From NCBI GenBank assembly GCA_003342815.1, contig PTEX01000011.1:7206906-7270905 (forward strand): a stretch of DNA of 64,000 bases. Reading direction: 5' to 3'. Numbering within the stretch: position 1 is the first letter of the stretch; every line of letters starts with the position of its first letter. The notes beneath the pieces were generated by a model, which saw only the letters and a program-made list of their open reading frames with translations, did not search any database and had not been told where the DNA came from. A program made the position numbers and the translations under genes. Shown here piece after piece: positions 53,701 to 64,000 of this stretch. This stretch comes from Eudromia elegans. Taxonomy: Eukaryota; Chordata; Aves; Tinamiformes; Tinamidae.

Positions 53701-56700
53701 GGAGAGCTGTGATTAGTCGTGAAAACTTAAAAGCCTGACTTACCATGCAATCTCACCACAGCTACAGCCAGTGGGAGAGAAGGGGCAGAAACATGCAACT
53801 GGAGGTGAAAGGGGGAAAAAAGCGACCGTCCCTTTGGCAGTCTGCAATTACACTGCACTAATATATTGTGAAATCACACTGTCAGCCTGATAGCACAGCA
53901 GTGTGCTACTTTTTCCTTACAAAGGAGAAAGTTGAGATTCACAGAATATTATATAATCTCTGATTTTTATGCAAATTGGCATTCACATTGCTTAACCAAT
54001 AAATTAAAAAATCACTAGTAAAATATAAAGACTGATTCAGTTAAATCTATTTTATAATGTCTAATTTTAGTGAGAATATGTTGCAAAACTTCTTTAGCCT
54101 ACTTTTTCAACTTCTGTAAATTGAGGGCCCCCTGCAACTTTTCATAAATACAAATAAATATATCTGGCATGAGAAGTGGGGAAGCACGCTGGGTGGCACG
54201 CATCTAATGCAGTGCAGCTGATGCAACAACTTTGGAACTGGAGGCAGTAGTAAAGGCCGGGGATGAAAAGAAAATATAAAGGCAGATAGTGATTAAGGTT
54301 GCCTGATAATGTAGCCTTTTTGCTATACATTTATTCTTTCTTTATCAGTGGGAAATCAGAATAACAATTTTGAGTTAAGTTTGAAAATAAAGCAGTTTGG
54401 ACCATTTGAAAATGTATGCTAATAGAAGTGAAAGGAATTGTAAGATAACAGCTGCTTCAGTATGATGCACTGACTTTCATTAGGACTTTCATTTATCCTG
54501 CTATGCTAAAGAAGACCAAAGGTGTTATGTAGTGTAGAAAATGCATGGATATAAGCGTAGCATTTATATGATTTATTACTTTGAAAATTTTCCACTGGAT
54601 TAAGTCATTATGATAGGATAGTACTATATTCTGTCCTTCTGTGTAATGAACTCCTAAAGTCCTAAAAGGACTCCTAAAGTATTTCTGGAAACATTTTTTT
54701 TTCTTCTTTTTTTCCTTGAATGAGGAATGCAGTATTTCCTGTTAAAACTACCCATTTTCATAAGAAAATAATAATAAATGGCTATTATTAATAACATACA
54801 TAAAGGAATTTCTTTAATTTTGCTAACTTCTGCCTATCTAGCCTTTTTCATCAAGCCTCTATTATTGACTTTTTTTTTTTTTCCCTCTGGTAGAACATTT
54901 TAGATAAGTTCTTGGGTTCTTGAAAGACTTCTTAGATTTCTGGTCTAGGAGAAAAGTTGCATTTCCTCAGCATAATCAAAGTTCTACAGAATAAGCTGCC
55001 TTACAGAAACACTTCTTTTACCTAGAACTTGAACTGCAAAGTAATCAGAACATACTGGCTTTTTGCCACATTCCAAGTAACACTTCCTAGGCAAGCACAA
55101 CTTCAAGTCTTTCATATAAGCTGCTTTGCAATAGTTTCACTTTCATCAAGAAGAAGCTATTTTACAGAATGCAAATCTCTGCTACAGAACTTCTTTATTA
55201 TTTCTTTATTGCTCCATATCACTGCTCAGCAGTAGCATATTTTGTTGTAAATTCTTTCCATTACTCACAAAGCCATACAAACATCTTGGCGCTTTCACAG
55301 AATTCTTAACTTCCTACAAAACATGCAAAAAAAAAAGCTAACAGGAAAAAATAACTAAAAGATTTTCAGTCATTCAAATTTATTTCTTATCCCTAAGAGA
55401 AATTTCACTAAAGTGAAATGCCCAAGTGAATTAGATGGTCTGTGAGAAACCAAAACAAATCTGAGATGTGTTGCTTTATATGAACTATACTGTGTCAAGG
55501 ATATGAACTTGACACAGACCTCTAATTTCATTTGAATTATTCATTTATTTCATTTGAATTATTGTACAAAGGGGTGAAATAATATGCACTCTTTATTTCG
55601 AGTAAATCCGTATCTGTAATCATGAGTATATACTTTAGAAGTAGCTTGGTTCACTGTATGTAAGCAAAAAATAAATGAAGTCTGACAAAAAAAAGGGAGG
55701 GGAGATAATTTGATTGCAATCTTAACAGGTAGAGAGCATGAGTCTATTTGAAAACATGATAAATCAGCATCCATTACTTGAGAAATTGTTGTGTTGTACT
55801 GAATGTTTCACCCAAATTTTCTGTTGAAATAGCTGATTTTGAACTCTGTGGTCCTGTAAGCCAGATAAAGTAAGTTAGAGCATTTACTCAGAGTGTACTG
55901 GGTTAGGTGTAAGACTTTGGTGTAAATTATCTGAAAATTGTAGGTCTCAATGTTAGATTTTTTTTTTGTCCTAGNGTATCTTATCAAACTCAGTTCTCAC
56001 AAGAGCTGAAAAACCCACCATAGCGTATTATCAAAAGGCAGTCGTAAAGTGTGTCCTACAGAGATGTCTCAGCCACTAATCCTCCTTAGACAGCAGTGTT
56101 TTTTACCCTACTTGCCCCAGAAAAGACTTAGCTTTACTTCAATTATATTGTCATGAAGCTATCAGAAAGCACCATTGTGATACCACAAGCAGTATTGATT
56201 TAGAATTAAGGTCATATCTTGGACTATATAAAAGAATTAGAATAGTGGTATGTTCAAGTCAGCAAGACCAAAGTTTGGATTACAAGCAAATATATACCAT
56301 TTAACTAGAATTTGCTGCTCTTTTCTTTCTCTTTGATTTGCATAGATTAAAAAATAACTTTCATTTTAATGCCCTGTCTGGTCTGCAAATTATTGTGTGA
56401 ACACAATATGACAATGGCACTCTTCCACNTATGCAACCCTTTATTTCTGCAATTTTGCCTTTTTTTTTTCCTTTGATAATAGAAAGTTTCTGTCTCCATC
56501 AAATGTCTGAAATTAAGGAATATTTGAATTAATTAATCTGAGTAAATCTGAGTATTAGATAAGCATCTTCAAAGTATTAAAGACACTAAAATACAAGTTG
56601 ACATGCCAATACTCATTTCTCAGCTGAAAGATTTAACAAATCTACTAACACAGCATACTAGAGTTCTGGAGTGAGGCATGGCAATATACTTGTATGTTTG

Positions 56701-59700
56701 CATTCCTTTGACCTGATGTCTTTGATAACTACTATTGAATTAACTTAGTTGTTTTGCTCATGACATTGTTTTGTTTTTTTTTATTATCTTTCAGAAAGAC
56801 TAATATATAAAAAATATGACCAAATTTAACATCTATTAGGATAAACATAATTAAACTGACCTTTCCTTTGCAGGCAGATGCTGATGCATATCATCAATCT
56901 GATTAGCATAGTCCAATCTAAGGAAAAAATGAATTTGTTTTAAAAAATGAAAATAAAAATAATCTGGCAAATAATCCTTTATCCACCTTTATAATCTTGA
57001 CACTAACTTACCGATATGCACACACACAAACATTTCCTCCTACCCTGCAGATGCATACCTAAACTAGTATAAATGTCTAGGGAACTTCACAGTGTGAAAG
57101 CCACTGATGCATTCTGCTGCTGACAAGAACAATACTGATAGCATCTGTAATGGAGCTGTGCCCCATCGGCATATCAGTGTGTGTATATATATATATATAT
57201 TTTTCCACTAATACACCTTATCTAGCTCCGAAATCTATTTAAAGGCATGTTGCTATACAGTAATTTTTACAAACTTGTACTCATATAGCTCAACTAGCAC
57301 GTTAATAAAAATCCTTCAGTGTAGTCATAACTTCAGACACTACTAAAAAAATGTTTAAAACATAATTTTTAATTGTCTAAGCACAAGTGGACATATTTAT
57401 TTCTGATGCACAAACTATCAAAGGCTTATTTGCCAAAGATAATGTACGTTTTTGATCACCTCTGTTTATCTGAATATTTAAGATGAACTTGAAACACAAA
57501 TGATAAACAGCATTGTGCTTAATACCAGACACTATTTTTGTCCTTTGCACAGCTTTTCATAACAGAATCCAGTAGATAAAAGGGCTATTTCTCTCAGTAC
57601 GTGAATGTATGCACACAGGCTAACAGGGACTTTCAGTTTATCTTCCTGCTAGGCAAAAGTTCTGGTATCATTCAAACTTTCAATATATTTATAACCTTAT
57701 ACCTACTTTCTAATGAGTCTGGCTTTATCTGGGAATAGCTGTGCTGGAGAACAGCTTGGAAGCTGTTAGATGTGCTGCCTAGACTGCTTTGATCCCTTGT
57801 CTCTTAGAATCTTGCTTTGATAAAAGCTGAGTGTGATGTCAAGAACCACCTAAAGAGTGTTTCTGTTCACAACAGACAACATATAAGAAGAATAGGTTCC
57901 CCTTGGAAACTTTAAAAATGCCTGGGTTTGTTGTTAATAGAATCTAACAAAAGATAAAGAACGGGAATTTTTAGGTTTTTTTTTTTTTTTTCTTTTTGCC
58001 TGTCTTCATTCTGGCTACATGTACATGCTCAGAAATATAAATATATATGCACACAAACATCAACTTTAAAATTCTGTCACTAACAATATGATACTCATGG
58101 TTGATNACATATAAAACCAAAATTTTGCTGTCATCTGATGTATATTTTGACACTGAATAATTTCTAGAAAGTTTAAGTATTGAATGCATCTAAGTTGTTG
58201 CACTCTAGAAATGGTCCACACACATGAAAAACAAGACATAACTTGAGATCACTCCAAATCAGATGATCCATCTCTTTATGTATCTATGTATTAAAATTAA
58301 AATTAATTAAATTAAAATTAATTTTAAAAAGTCTTTTGCAGATGTATGATTATGTATTCAGACTAGGTTCTAAAATAGTTTGTCAGGAAAGAGCTATTTA
58401 GGCTTTGTTATTTTTAGACTGTAGTACCTAGTTTTGGATATGTTTTTATTGTGGTTAGACTGTTTCAGAAAGTCAAAATAAACCAAATAAACCAGTTTAG
58501 TTAGGTTTCAAAAACAGAATACATATATAAATCGAAGTGCTACACTTCTTTTCTATGAAGTAGGAATGTTTCTTCAAATAGGAAAAAAATATTTTTCTAT
58601 TGAAGCTCGTATATTATTTATTCAAAATAAAATGAGTATTTATTTACTGTGCAAATAACACTCATCAGTTCAGTATCTCCACATTAAATTAATAAAACAT
58701 TAATCTAAAATGATTGTCCCGTTCTTGCATTCTCAGTATAAAATGATACATCAATCTATTGACTTAATAGGTATGTCTCACGCTCTTCTTTGAGGCTTCC
58801 TAAATTCTGTTTCTGACAAAAGGAATCTTATTAGAGTCAGGCCTTCTATTGAGACCTTACTGCTATCCCTCCACCGCAATTCTAACTACAGGGTGACTGC
58901 ACCTGTCAGACACAGTTTTACAGGGATCACTTTGGAACCACATGGCTTGAGTGATTTTAGTCAGCTTATACTGCGTTTGCAAACAAACTTGTAGCCAAGG
59001 TATATTAACAGCAAAGTGAGTCAATAGACACAAGCCTAGTCACACAGCAGAGACAAACCAAACAAATAACTAGCATTGTTATGCATCACAACTTTATTTT
59101 ATGTTAAAAGAAAACTAAATCCTGGCAATATGCAAAGCAAATGAATATCTGAAATATAATAATACAACTTAACTCCTCCTTGTCTAGAGAAGAGTCTGAG
59201 AGAACTGGATGGGGTAGTACATTGCCCCTAGATTTTCCCAGAAGCAAGTTGCATTGCATTGAAATTGGAGAAGATTAAATTCTGCACTACACTATATACA
59301 ACAATGTCCAGAGACACTGGATATCTGCAATACCATAAATTACAGTAGGAGCATATGCAGGCCTGAAAGCTAGAAGACAGTCTGCTGAAAATTGAAAGCA
59401 TGCTATTTGTGCAAGCCTATCAGCCTTTCAGTGAAAGATCATTGCTTACTTTTTATAGTGCTGCTACTCTTGGAATATTTACTTCTCTCAGGTTTAATAA
59501 AAAATAGATTTTATTTAAGGTGTCTCCACAAAAACCTGCATCAGAAATTTGTTACATATGATGTTTTTATCACAAATTTAAAGTTTACATATGGAGTATT
59601 TAAGAATCATATGCATATGAATACCTAACAGATACGTTATAATTTTAGATATAAATCTCATTTGGAAGAAATAATATACAAGTTTCTAGAGGATTACAGT

Positions 59701-62310
59701 TCTTGAAACTAGGAATTGTGTGTATTTTGTGACAGGTATACTTTTTAATTGAAAGTTTTAACAATTTATAAAAAGTAAGAAATGAAGTAACTTAAGCACA
59801 AAGAGAAAATGAAGTGGTGAATCACTGAGGCAGAATTTGTTTGCAATTTAGAAGTAACTGCAGCATCATCTATATACACAGTCATTGGGTATCAGGATGT
59901 GAATGCTGTGAAAAGCAATCCCTAGCAAGAAAACTGATCCCAACAAAAATTAAAGTGATAAAATGTGTGTGTTGGGGAACGTAGTGGGGAGGAAGAGTGG
60001 GACATATACCAAGAGTCTAGCGAAAGTTTAACTGTCTCATAACACAGAAACAAACTGGCTTGGTCCTGGAAGTGAACAAATTCACTTTCTTACTACTATG
60101 AAGCAGTAAGAGTATATACTNTTATTAGACTCATAACAGATTATCTTGCTAAAAACTTGCTCAAATAGATCTATTTCTAGAATTTAGACTTTTGAGGAAG
60201 TAACAAAATGACTACACATTTAATTCATAACTGATGATAGATTGATGCTTTTTAGAGAAGATGTCTTTTATGTTATGCCATTGGCAGGTCTATTACCATT
60301 TTAACAAGAAAAAGAAGAAAACCCCTGAGATTTAGCTTCAGTATTTGGCTGAAAAGACACTGAACACAGTGGAGAAAAGGTATGCACTGTAGCCAACCCA
60401 ACAGCAACCACATCTAGTTGGATATGGATAAAATGAGAGTTTGTTCAGGATAACACAACAAAAATAATTAAGGTGAGCACATTGTGCTACGGTTTCTATT
60501 CCAGCAAAACAAGTTTGCTGCTTTGTTAACTGTCTCATGTATGAGTCCTATTGTTGTAAAGTAAACATGTATGCAATTTAAACTCTACAGTGCAAGGAAA
60601 ACAAACTATAGATTACTTTCCCACCTCTCTTCTTTGATCAGTTTGGTTTTATGGAGGGATAAAGACATCTTTGAGCTAAATGATAAAAAAATCAACCATA
60701 GTCAGAAGAATAAGATATTCCTTGTTTGTAACAGTATTCTTTTAGATTGCTATTGCTACTGCTTGATTGAAGGCTACTTTCTTCACTGCTTCTGTACTTT
60801 GAACTTCTTTCATGTCTAACGTAGCTGAAATTTCTAAACAATGTTATCTCACTCAAAAGCATTCTTACAGTGAAATTAATAATTTATAGCACAAACTGAA
60901 GTTACATGCAGATATACAGTGCTTTCAGTGTAGCACAGATTAAAACCTTGGATAAACTGGCAGTTTGTCTACCACAGCCCTTGGTTTAAGAGTAAATCGA
61001 AGCTGACATCTAAAATTCCCTAAGGTAACACACACACACAGCTATCTCCTTCCCACACCAGCATTATTTTAGTTCTTGCTACCCACTCCTCTGAGCTTAT
61101 ATATTTTTAAAATAAGTATAAAAATAAAACTATCATTTACTCCAATTTTACCAATGAGAAAATGGAAGTTTGTGAAGCTGAGATGGCTTTGCCAATGTGA
61201 CAGAGTCACTTGATGCAGGGGAGTTCCCAAGGCTACCACCACTAAAAAGTCTGCCGGATTTTTCTATGTGACTTAACAGTTACTGCCATCAGTCCATGCT
61301 AAACCCTAGTTATACTGGCTCTCATTCTAATTATTCATCAAAATGCTTTGCATTGAAGTAAAAAAACACTCCAGAATGAAAATGGTGAACCTGACTATAT
61401 GCTTGGCAAATTTAATGTATAATATCTGGACATGCACATACATATTGTAAATTCAACCCTTAAGCACAAATATAGCACAAATCAATGCCAGGAAGAATGT
61501 TAATAAGTTTTGTTCTTGGAAGTTTTGTTCAATTTTTGTTTCCCCTCTAATTTTGGGCTGTGCTGTTTGAATTTCTTTTGCTTTGTTTCCCTGTATTTTT
61601 TTTCTTTAAATGATTATATATTTTTGTAAGAGTATGTTGTTTAGCTCTTAGAAACTTACAATTTACAGCAATTAAATGTCAAAATCTATATTGCTGTCCC
61701 AAATATCATGTGGACATGCTTAATCTTAAGCCATATTGAGCTATTCATCGTACATACTACTTTGTGTCTAGCTTTTATTTTTCTGCTGGGCCAACTTTTG
61801 CAGTCAGATGCACGGATGATTCCTGCTAAATTGTGTATCTGCATAAGAGGACTCATTTGGTTTAAACATGACACTTGAGAGAAAAGCTACCCTATGAGAA
61901 TTTCAAGAGTGTGATTCATATTTTTAAATCTTGTACTTTGTATATACCATCTTGGTCTTGCAGGTTTTGGTAGGCCTGACTACCAGTAGGAGAAACATAA
62001 GAGAATAACACTTTCATATTTAAAAAGTTTAGATNTCTATGTAGCAAACCTTATTTTGGCACATAGGCGCTACATAAATTTACAATCTTTCTCTTAGCAA
62101 CATCCTTTAAACTAAAGGCCTCATTGCACTTGAATGTGGGGGTAACTTGCAGAATACACTCAGGTACTGAATCATGGTATTTTAGGGACATGACAGTATC
62201 TGTTTTAGCTTTCTAAGACTCCTGGTTACCAACCATTTAGATCTATTACTTAGCAACCACACCTTCTCCTGCAAGATAGCATGAGCTGGAGACTGTGTGT
62301 GTTTACTTAC
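50786..62310. other. Intergenic, no gene seen
   Basis: About 11.5 kb of AT-rich DNA. Simple tracts include TA repeats at 52316-52329 and about 57180-57200, a T16 run at 57976-57991 and an A/T palindrome at 58312-58327. The longest open frame is 101 codons (50984-51289) and hydrophobic by composition. No gene was recognised. Confidence 0.6.
58291..58327. repeat. A/T-only tract with 16-bp palindrome
   Basis: 37 bp of only A and T made of TTAAAATTAA-type words. TTAAAATTAATTTTAA at 58312-58327 is its own reverse complement. Confidence 0.85.
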
Positions 62311-62418
62311 TCGGTGCTTGGAGAGAAAAGCCCAACATTCTGCTTTTCCCTTGCTCCATGAGGTTACTGGGACTGTAGCTAAACTCAACTCTTGGTTTGT
62401 ATCAGAGGAAACCTTTCC
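62311..62418 (-). other. Candidate exon, minus strand, next to CpG island 2
   Basis: On the minus strand a strong acceptor, GGGTCTTTTTCTACAG (AG at 62420-62419), precedes 108 nt ending at CACCGA|GTAAGT (GT at 62310-62309). It is open in phase 0 (36 codons, GKVSSDTNQELSLATVP...). It lies just downstream, in minus orientation, of the CpG island. If real it would make the island drive a minus-strand transcript into the gene-poor region. No domain is recognised. Confidence 0.25.
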
Positions 62419-62787
62419 CTGTAGAAAAAGACCCAATAAGGCTGAGAGAACCTTGCTGGAGGCTCCTTTTAGAGAAGTGCTCATTTAATTACCAATTAGT
62501 TAACTTATAGGATTGCAAATGCCAATGTAGGTGTGCTTTTTTTAAGAGCCCCAGGAGGAAGGAGGAAGGGTCTGCACGGGCCATCCTTAAAGCTTTCGTC
62601 AGGGGACCATGAAGCAATCGGCTGCCATTTAACGTGAAGCGCGTGTCCGAGCCCGGCCCGCAGCTCGGNGGGCTCTGCGCCACTGCAGGCGGCTCCGGGC
62701 CGGCTCCCTGTAACGAGAGCCCGCGAACCGGTCTGCTCCTTCCAGCGGGCGCCCGCGCCGCTCTCCTCTCCTTTCCTCTCCCCTCAG

Positions 62788-62865
62788 CGCCAGGCGCCGC
62801 GTTGCGCACTTTGCGGGGCGGGCGGAGCCGCGCTCCCCAACTGACCGCCGGGGCGCCGAGTGCTG
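62788..62865 (+). other. Exon-like segment inside CpG island 2
   Basis: A 25-nt pyrimidine run (62761-62785) ending in AG (62786-62787) is followed after 78 nt by the consensus donor GTGAGT at 62866. The pyrimidine run could also be a promoter polypyrimidine element or a TOP-like start region rather than a splice acceptor. Confidence 0.2.
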
Positions 62866-63011
62866 GTGAGTTACCTAACGAGAAACCGCGGCCTCCGACC
62901 GCCGCTTCACTAATCTCGCCGGGCTCCGGGGAGCACAAGCGCAGGCAGCCACCGCCGCCACCACCGCTCTCCACCCACCCCCCAGCGCGGCACCTCCCTC
63001 ACGGTTCCCAA

Positions 63012-63041
63012 ATGGCGGCGCGCAAGGAGAAGGGGGCTTGG
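63012..63041 (+). other. Candidate start codon and short first coding exon
   Basis: ATGGCGGCGCGC... opens ten codons (MAARKEKGAW) that end exactly at a strong donor CTTGG|GTAAGG in phase 0. The start context has C at -3 and G at +4, so it is not strong, and the ATG overlaps a YY1 site. It may be a 5' UTR element rather than a coding start. I do not recognise the peptide. Confidence 0.3.
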
Positions 63042-63720
63042 GTAAGGACAGGACCTATCGACAGCTCAGCGCTCTGCGCTCAGGCTGAAAGGAGGGGATG
63101 AGGAAAACGGCGGGGGGAGAAGGAGAGACAGGCGAGAGGGAAGGAGTCGAGCGCCGAGGGATCGATGGGCCGAGGATAAATGTATCGCTGAGTGTGAGGC
63201 CGCCATTTTATATGAGGAACGAAACGATCGGTGCCGAGCGAGACGCGGGTCCGCAGGGAGCCGCCGAGGTGCGGCGACGCAAGTAGGGGCCGGAGCGGGG
63301 CGGCGAGGCGGGGGCCGGGGGTGGGCTGGCGGCTCTACCTCTTTTCGCGGCTGCCCCTCGCTGGGGAGCTGCGCTCCGAGCAGCTCGTGGNGGTGGCGGA
63401 GCCCCGGGCGCCTCGGCTGCGAAGGTGCGGGCGGCCGCGCCGCTGCCGGCAGAGACGGGGCAGCGGCAGGAACCGGGGCTCCGTACCTGCAGCTCGGCGG
63501 GACGCGCTACCTCGGCGCGGGGGCTGCGGGGAAGGGGCCTGGGCGGGGGCGGCGGCGCAGGTGAAGTGGAGGGGGGGCAGGTCCCGCCTGGCGCGCCCCC
63601 TGCCCCACGCGCTCCGGCGGCGGCGCCGCCGCGTCGCCGGTCGCGAGCGGAGATCGCGTCCGAGCGGCGCTAGCGTCCCTCTGGGGCGAGCGGCCTGTGC
63701 GTCGCTTTCGGTTGTGCTGC

Positions 63721-63980
63721 TGGTTTTCAAAACAGTTTCTTTGGTTTAAATAACGCGTTTTTATAACTGGAGCAAGGTCCTCTCGTTGACCGATTTCTCC
63801 CNAACTGTTGCAGCTTTGCCATGCAGAAACGCAGTGGTCTTTATTCTTTATTCTAGGACTGTGTTGTTCCTGGACCCTGCTTATCTACAGCCTTAATCTG
63901 CACAAAATAACCTGCTTTTACCAATAGCAACTCTCCTTCACGGGCTACCTTGTCTAGATCAGACAAAATAATGTGGTTTG
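63721..63980. other. Flank of CpG island 2, no feature seen
   Basis: AT-rich sequence to the right of the island, probably the first intron of the neighbouring gene. No exon was recognised. Confidence 0.4.
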
Positions 63981-64000
63981 TTTTTTTTTTTTTTTTTTTT
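63981..64000. repeat. Poly-T run at right edge
   Basis: 20 T residues run to the end of the window; true length unknown. Confidence 0.95.

Larger units (their letters stand above)
62630..63720. promoter_or_regulatory. CpG island 2, promoter of an unidentified neighbouring gene
   Basis: About 1.1 kb of dense CpG with GC boxes, poly-Ala/Gly/Arg open frames on both strands and sharp AT-rich edges. YY1-type motifs occur at 63012-63020 (ATGGCGGCG, plus) and 63198-63209 (GGCCGCCATTTT, the minus-strand AAAATGGCGGCC). Plus-strand donors are GCTG|GTGAGT (62866), CTTGG|GTAAGG (63042) and GCAG|GTGAAG (63561). A minus donor-like site, TTAG|GTAACT, lies near 62873. The gene body is probably to the right, outside the window. 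Confidence 0.8.

Noticed and set aside
62489..63749. Long frames in CpG island 2 (161 codons minus; 155 and 172 codons plus)
   Set aside because: Same GC-rich artefact; low-complexity Arg/Pro/Gly sequences with no domain.

Overview
The window looks like a piece of a bird genome, most likely a galliform such as chicken. The evidence is a truncated CR1 LINE with the usual avian 3' end, sparse interspersed repeats, short introns in a housekeeping gene, compact CpG-island promoters in AT-rich flanks, and a CNBP protein whose spliced residues match my recollection of the avian form (RAGFQF after the RG-rich linker). Single unresolved bases (n) occur every one to two kb, as in a draft or polymorphism-masked assembly. 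No bacterial-type features (operons, CRISPR, IS elements) are present.

Left end (1-7700): the only gene I can identify firmly is CNBP (cellular nucleic-acid-binding protein, ZNF9), on the minus strand. Three coding exons are clear (1067-1169, 712-807, 325-523). They encode the RG-rich linker, five complete CCHC zinc knuckles and the start of a sixth; the final exon and 3' UTR lie beyond the left edge. A noncoding first exon is predicted at about 6811-6980, inside a CpG island (about 6010-7690). That island carries three CCAAT boxes, a tandemly duplicated CACGTG E-box and a YY1/TISU element. Intron 1 would be about 5.6 kb.

Middle (7.7-62.5 kb): about 55 kb of AT-rich DNA without any gene I recognise. 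It holds one clear CR1 fragment, one probable CR1 tail, a 77-nt homopyrimidine tract with a CCTCT microsatellite, a perfect (ATT)27 array, several TA-rich tracts and a few hairpins. Some segments have good splice sites and could be exons of unannotated or noncoding transcripts: plus strand at 12.9, 30.1, 36.4, 41.7 and 43.9 kb; minus strand at 13.4 and 62.3 kb. Each is weak alone, and decoy exons are expected in 64 kb.

Right end (62.6-64.0 kb): a second CpG island (about 62630-63720) with YY1-type sites and strong plus-strand donors. It is the probable promoter of a neighbouring gene whose body is mostly outside the window. I could not name that gene, and its direction is not settled. 

I did not find a convincing undescribed biological system. 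The best leads are the plus-strand candidate exon chain between 30 and 44 kb and the regulatory architecture of the two CpG islands.
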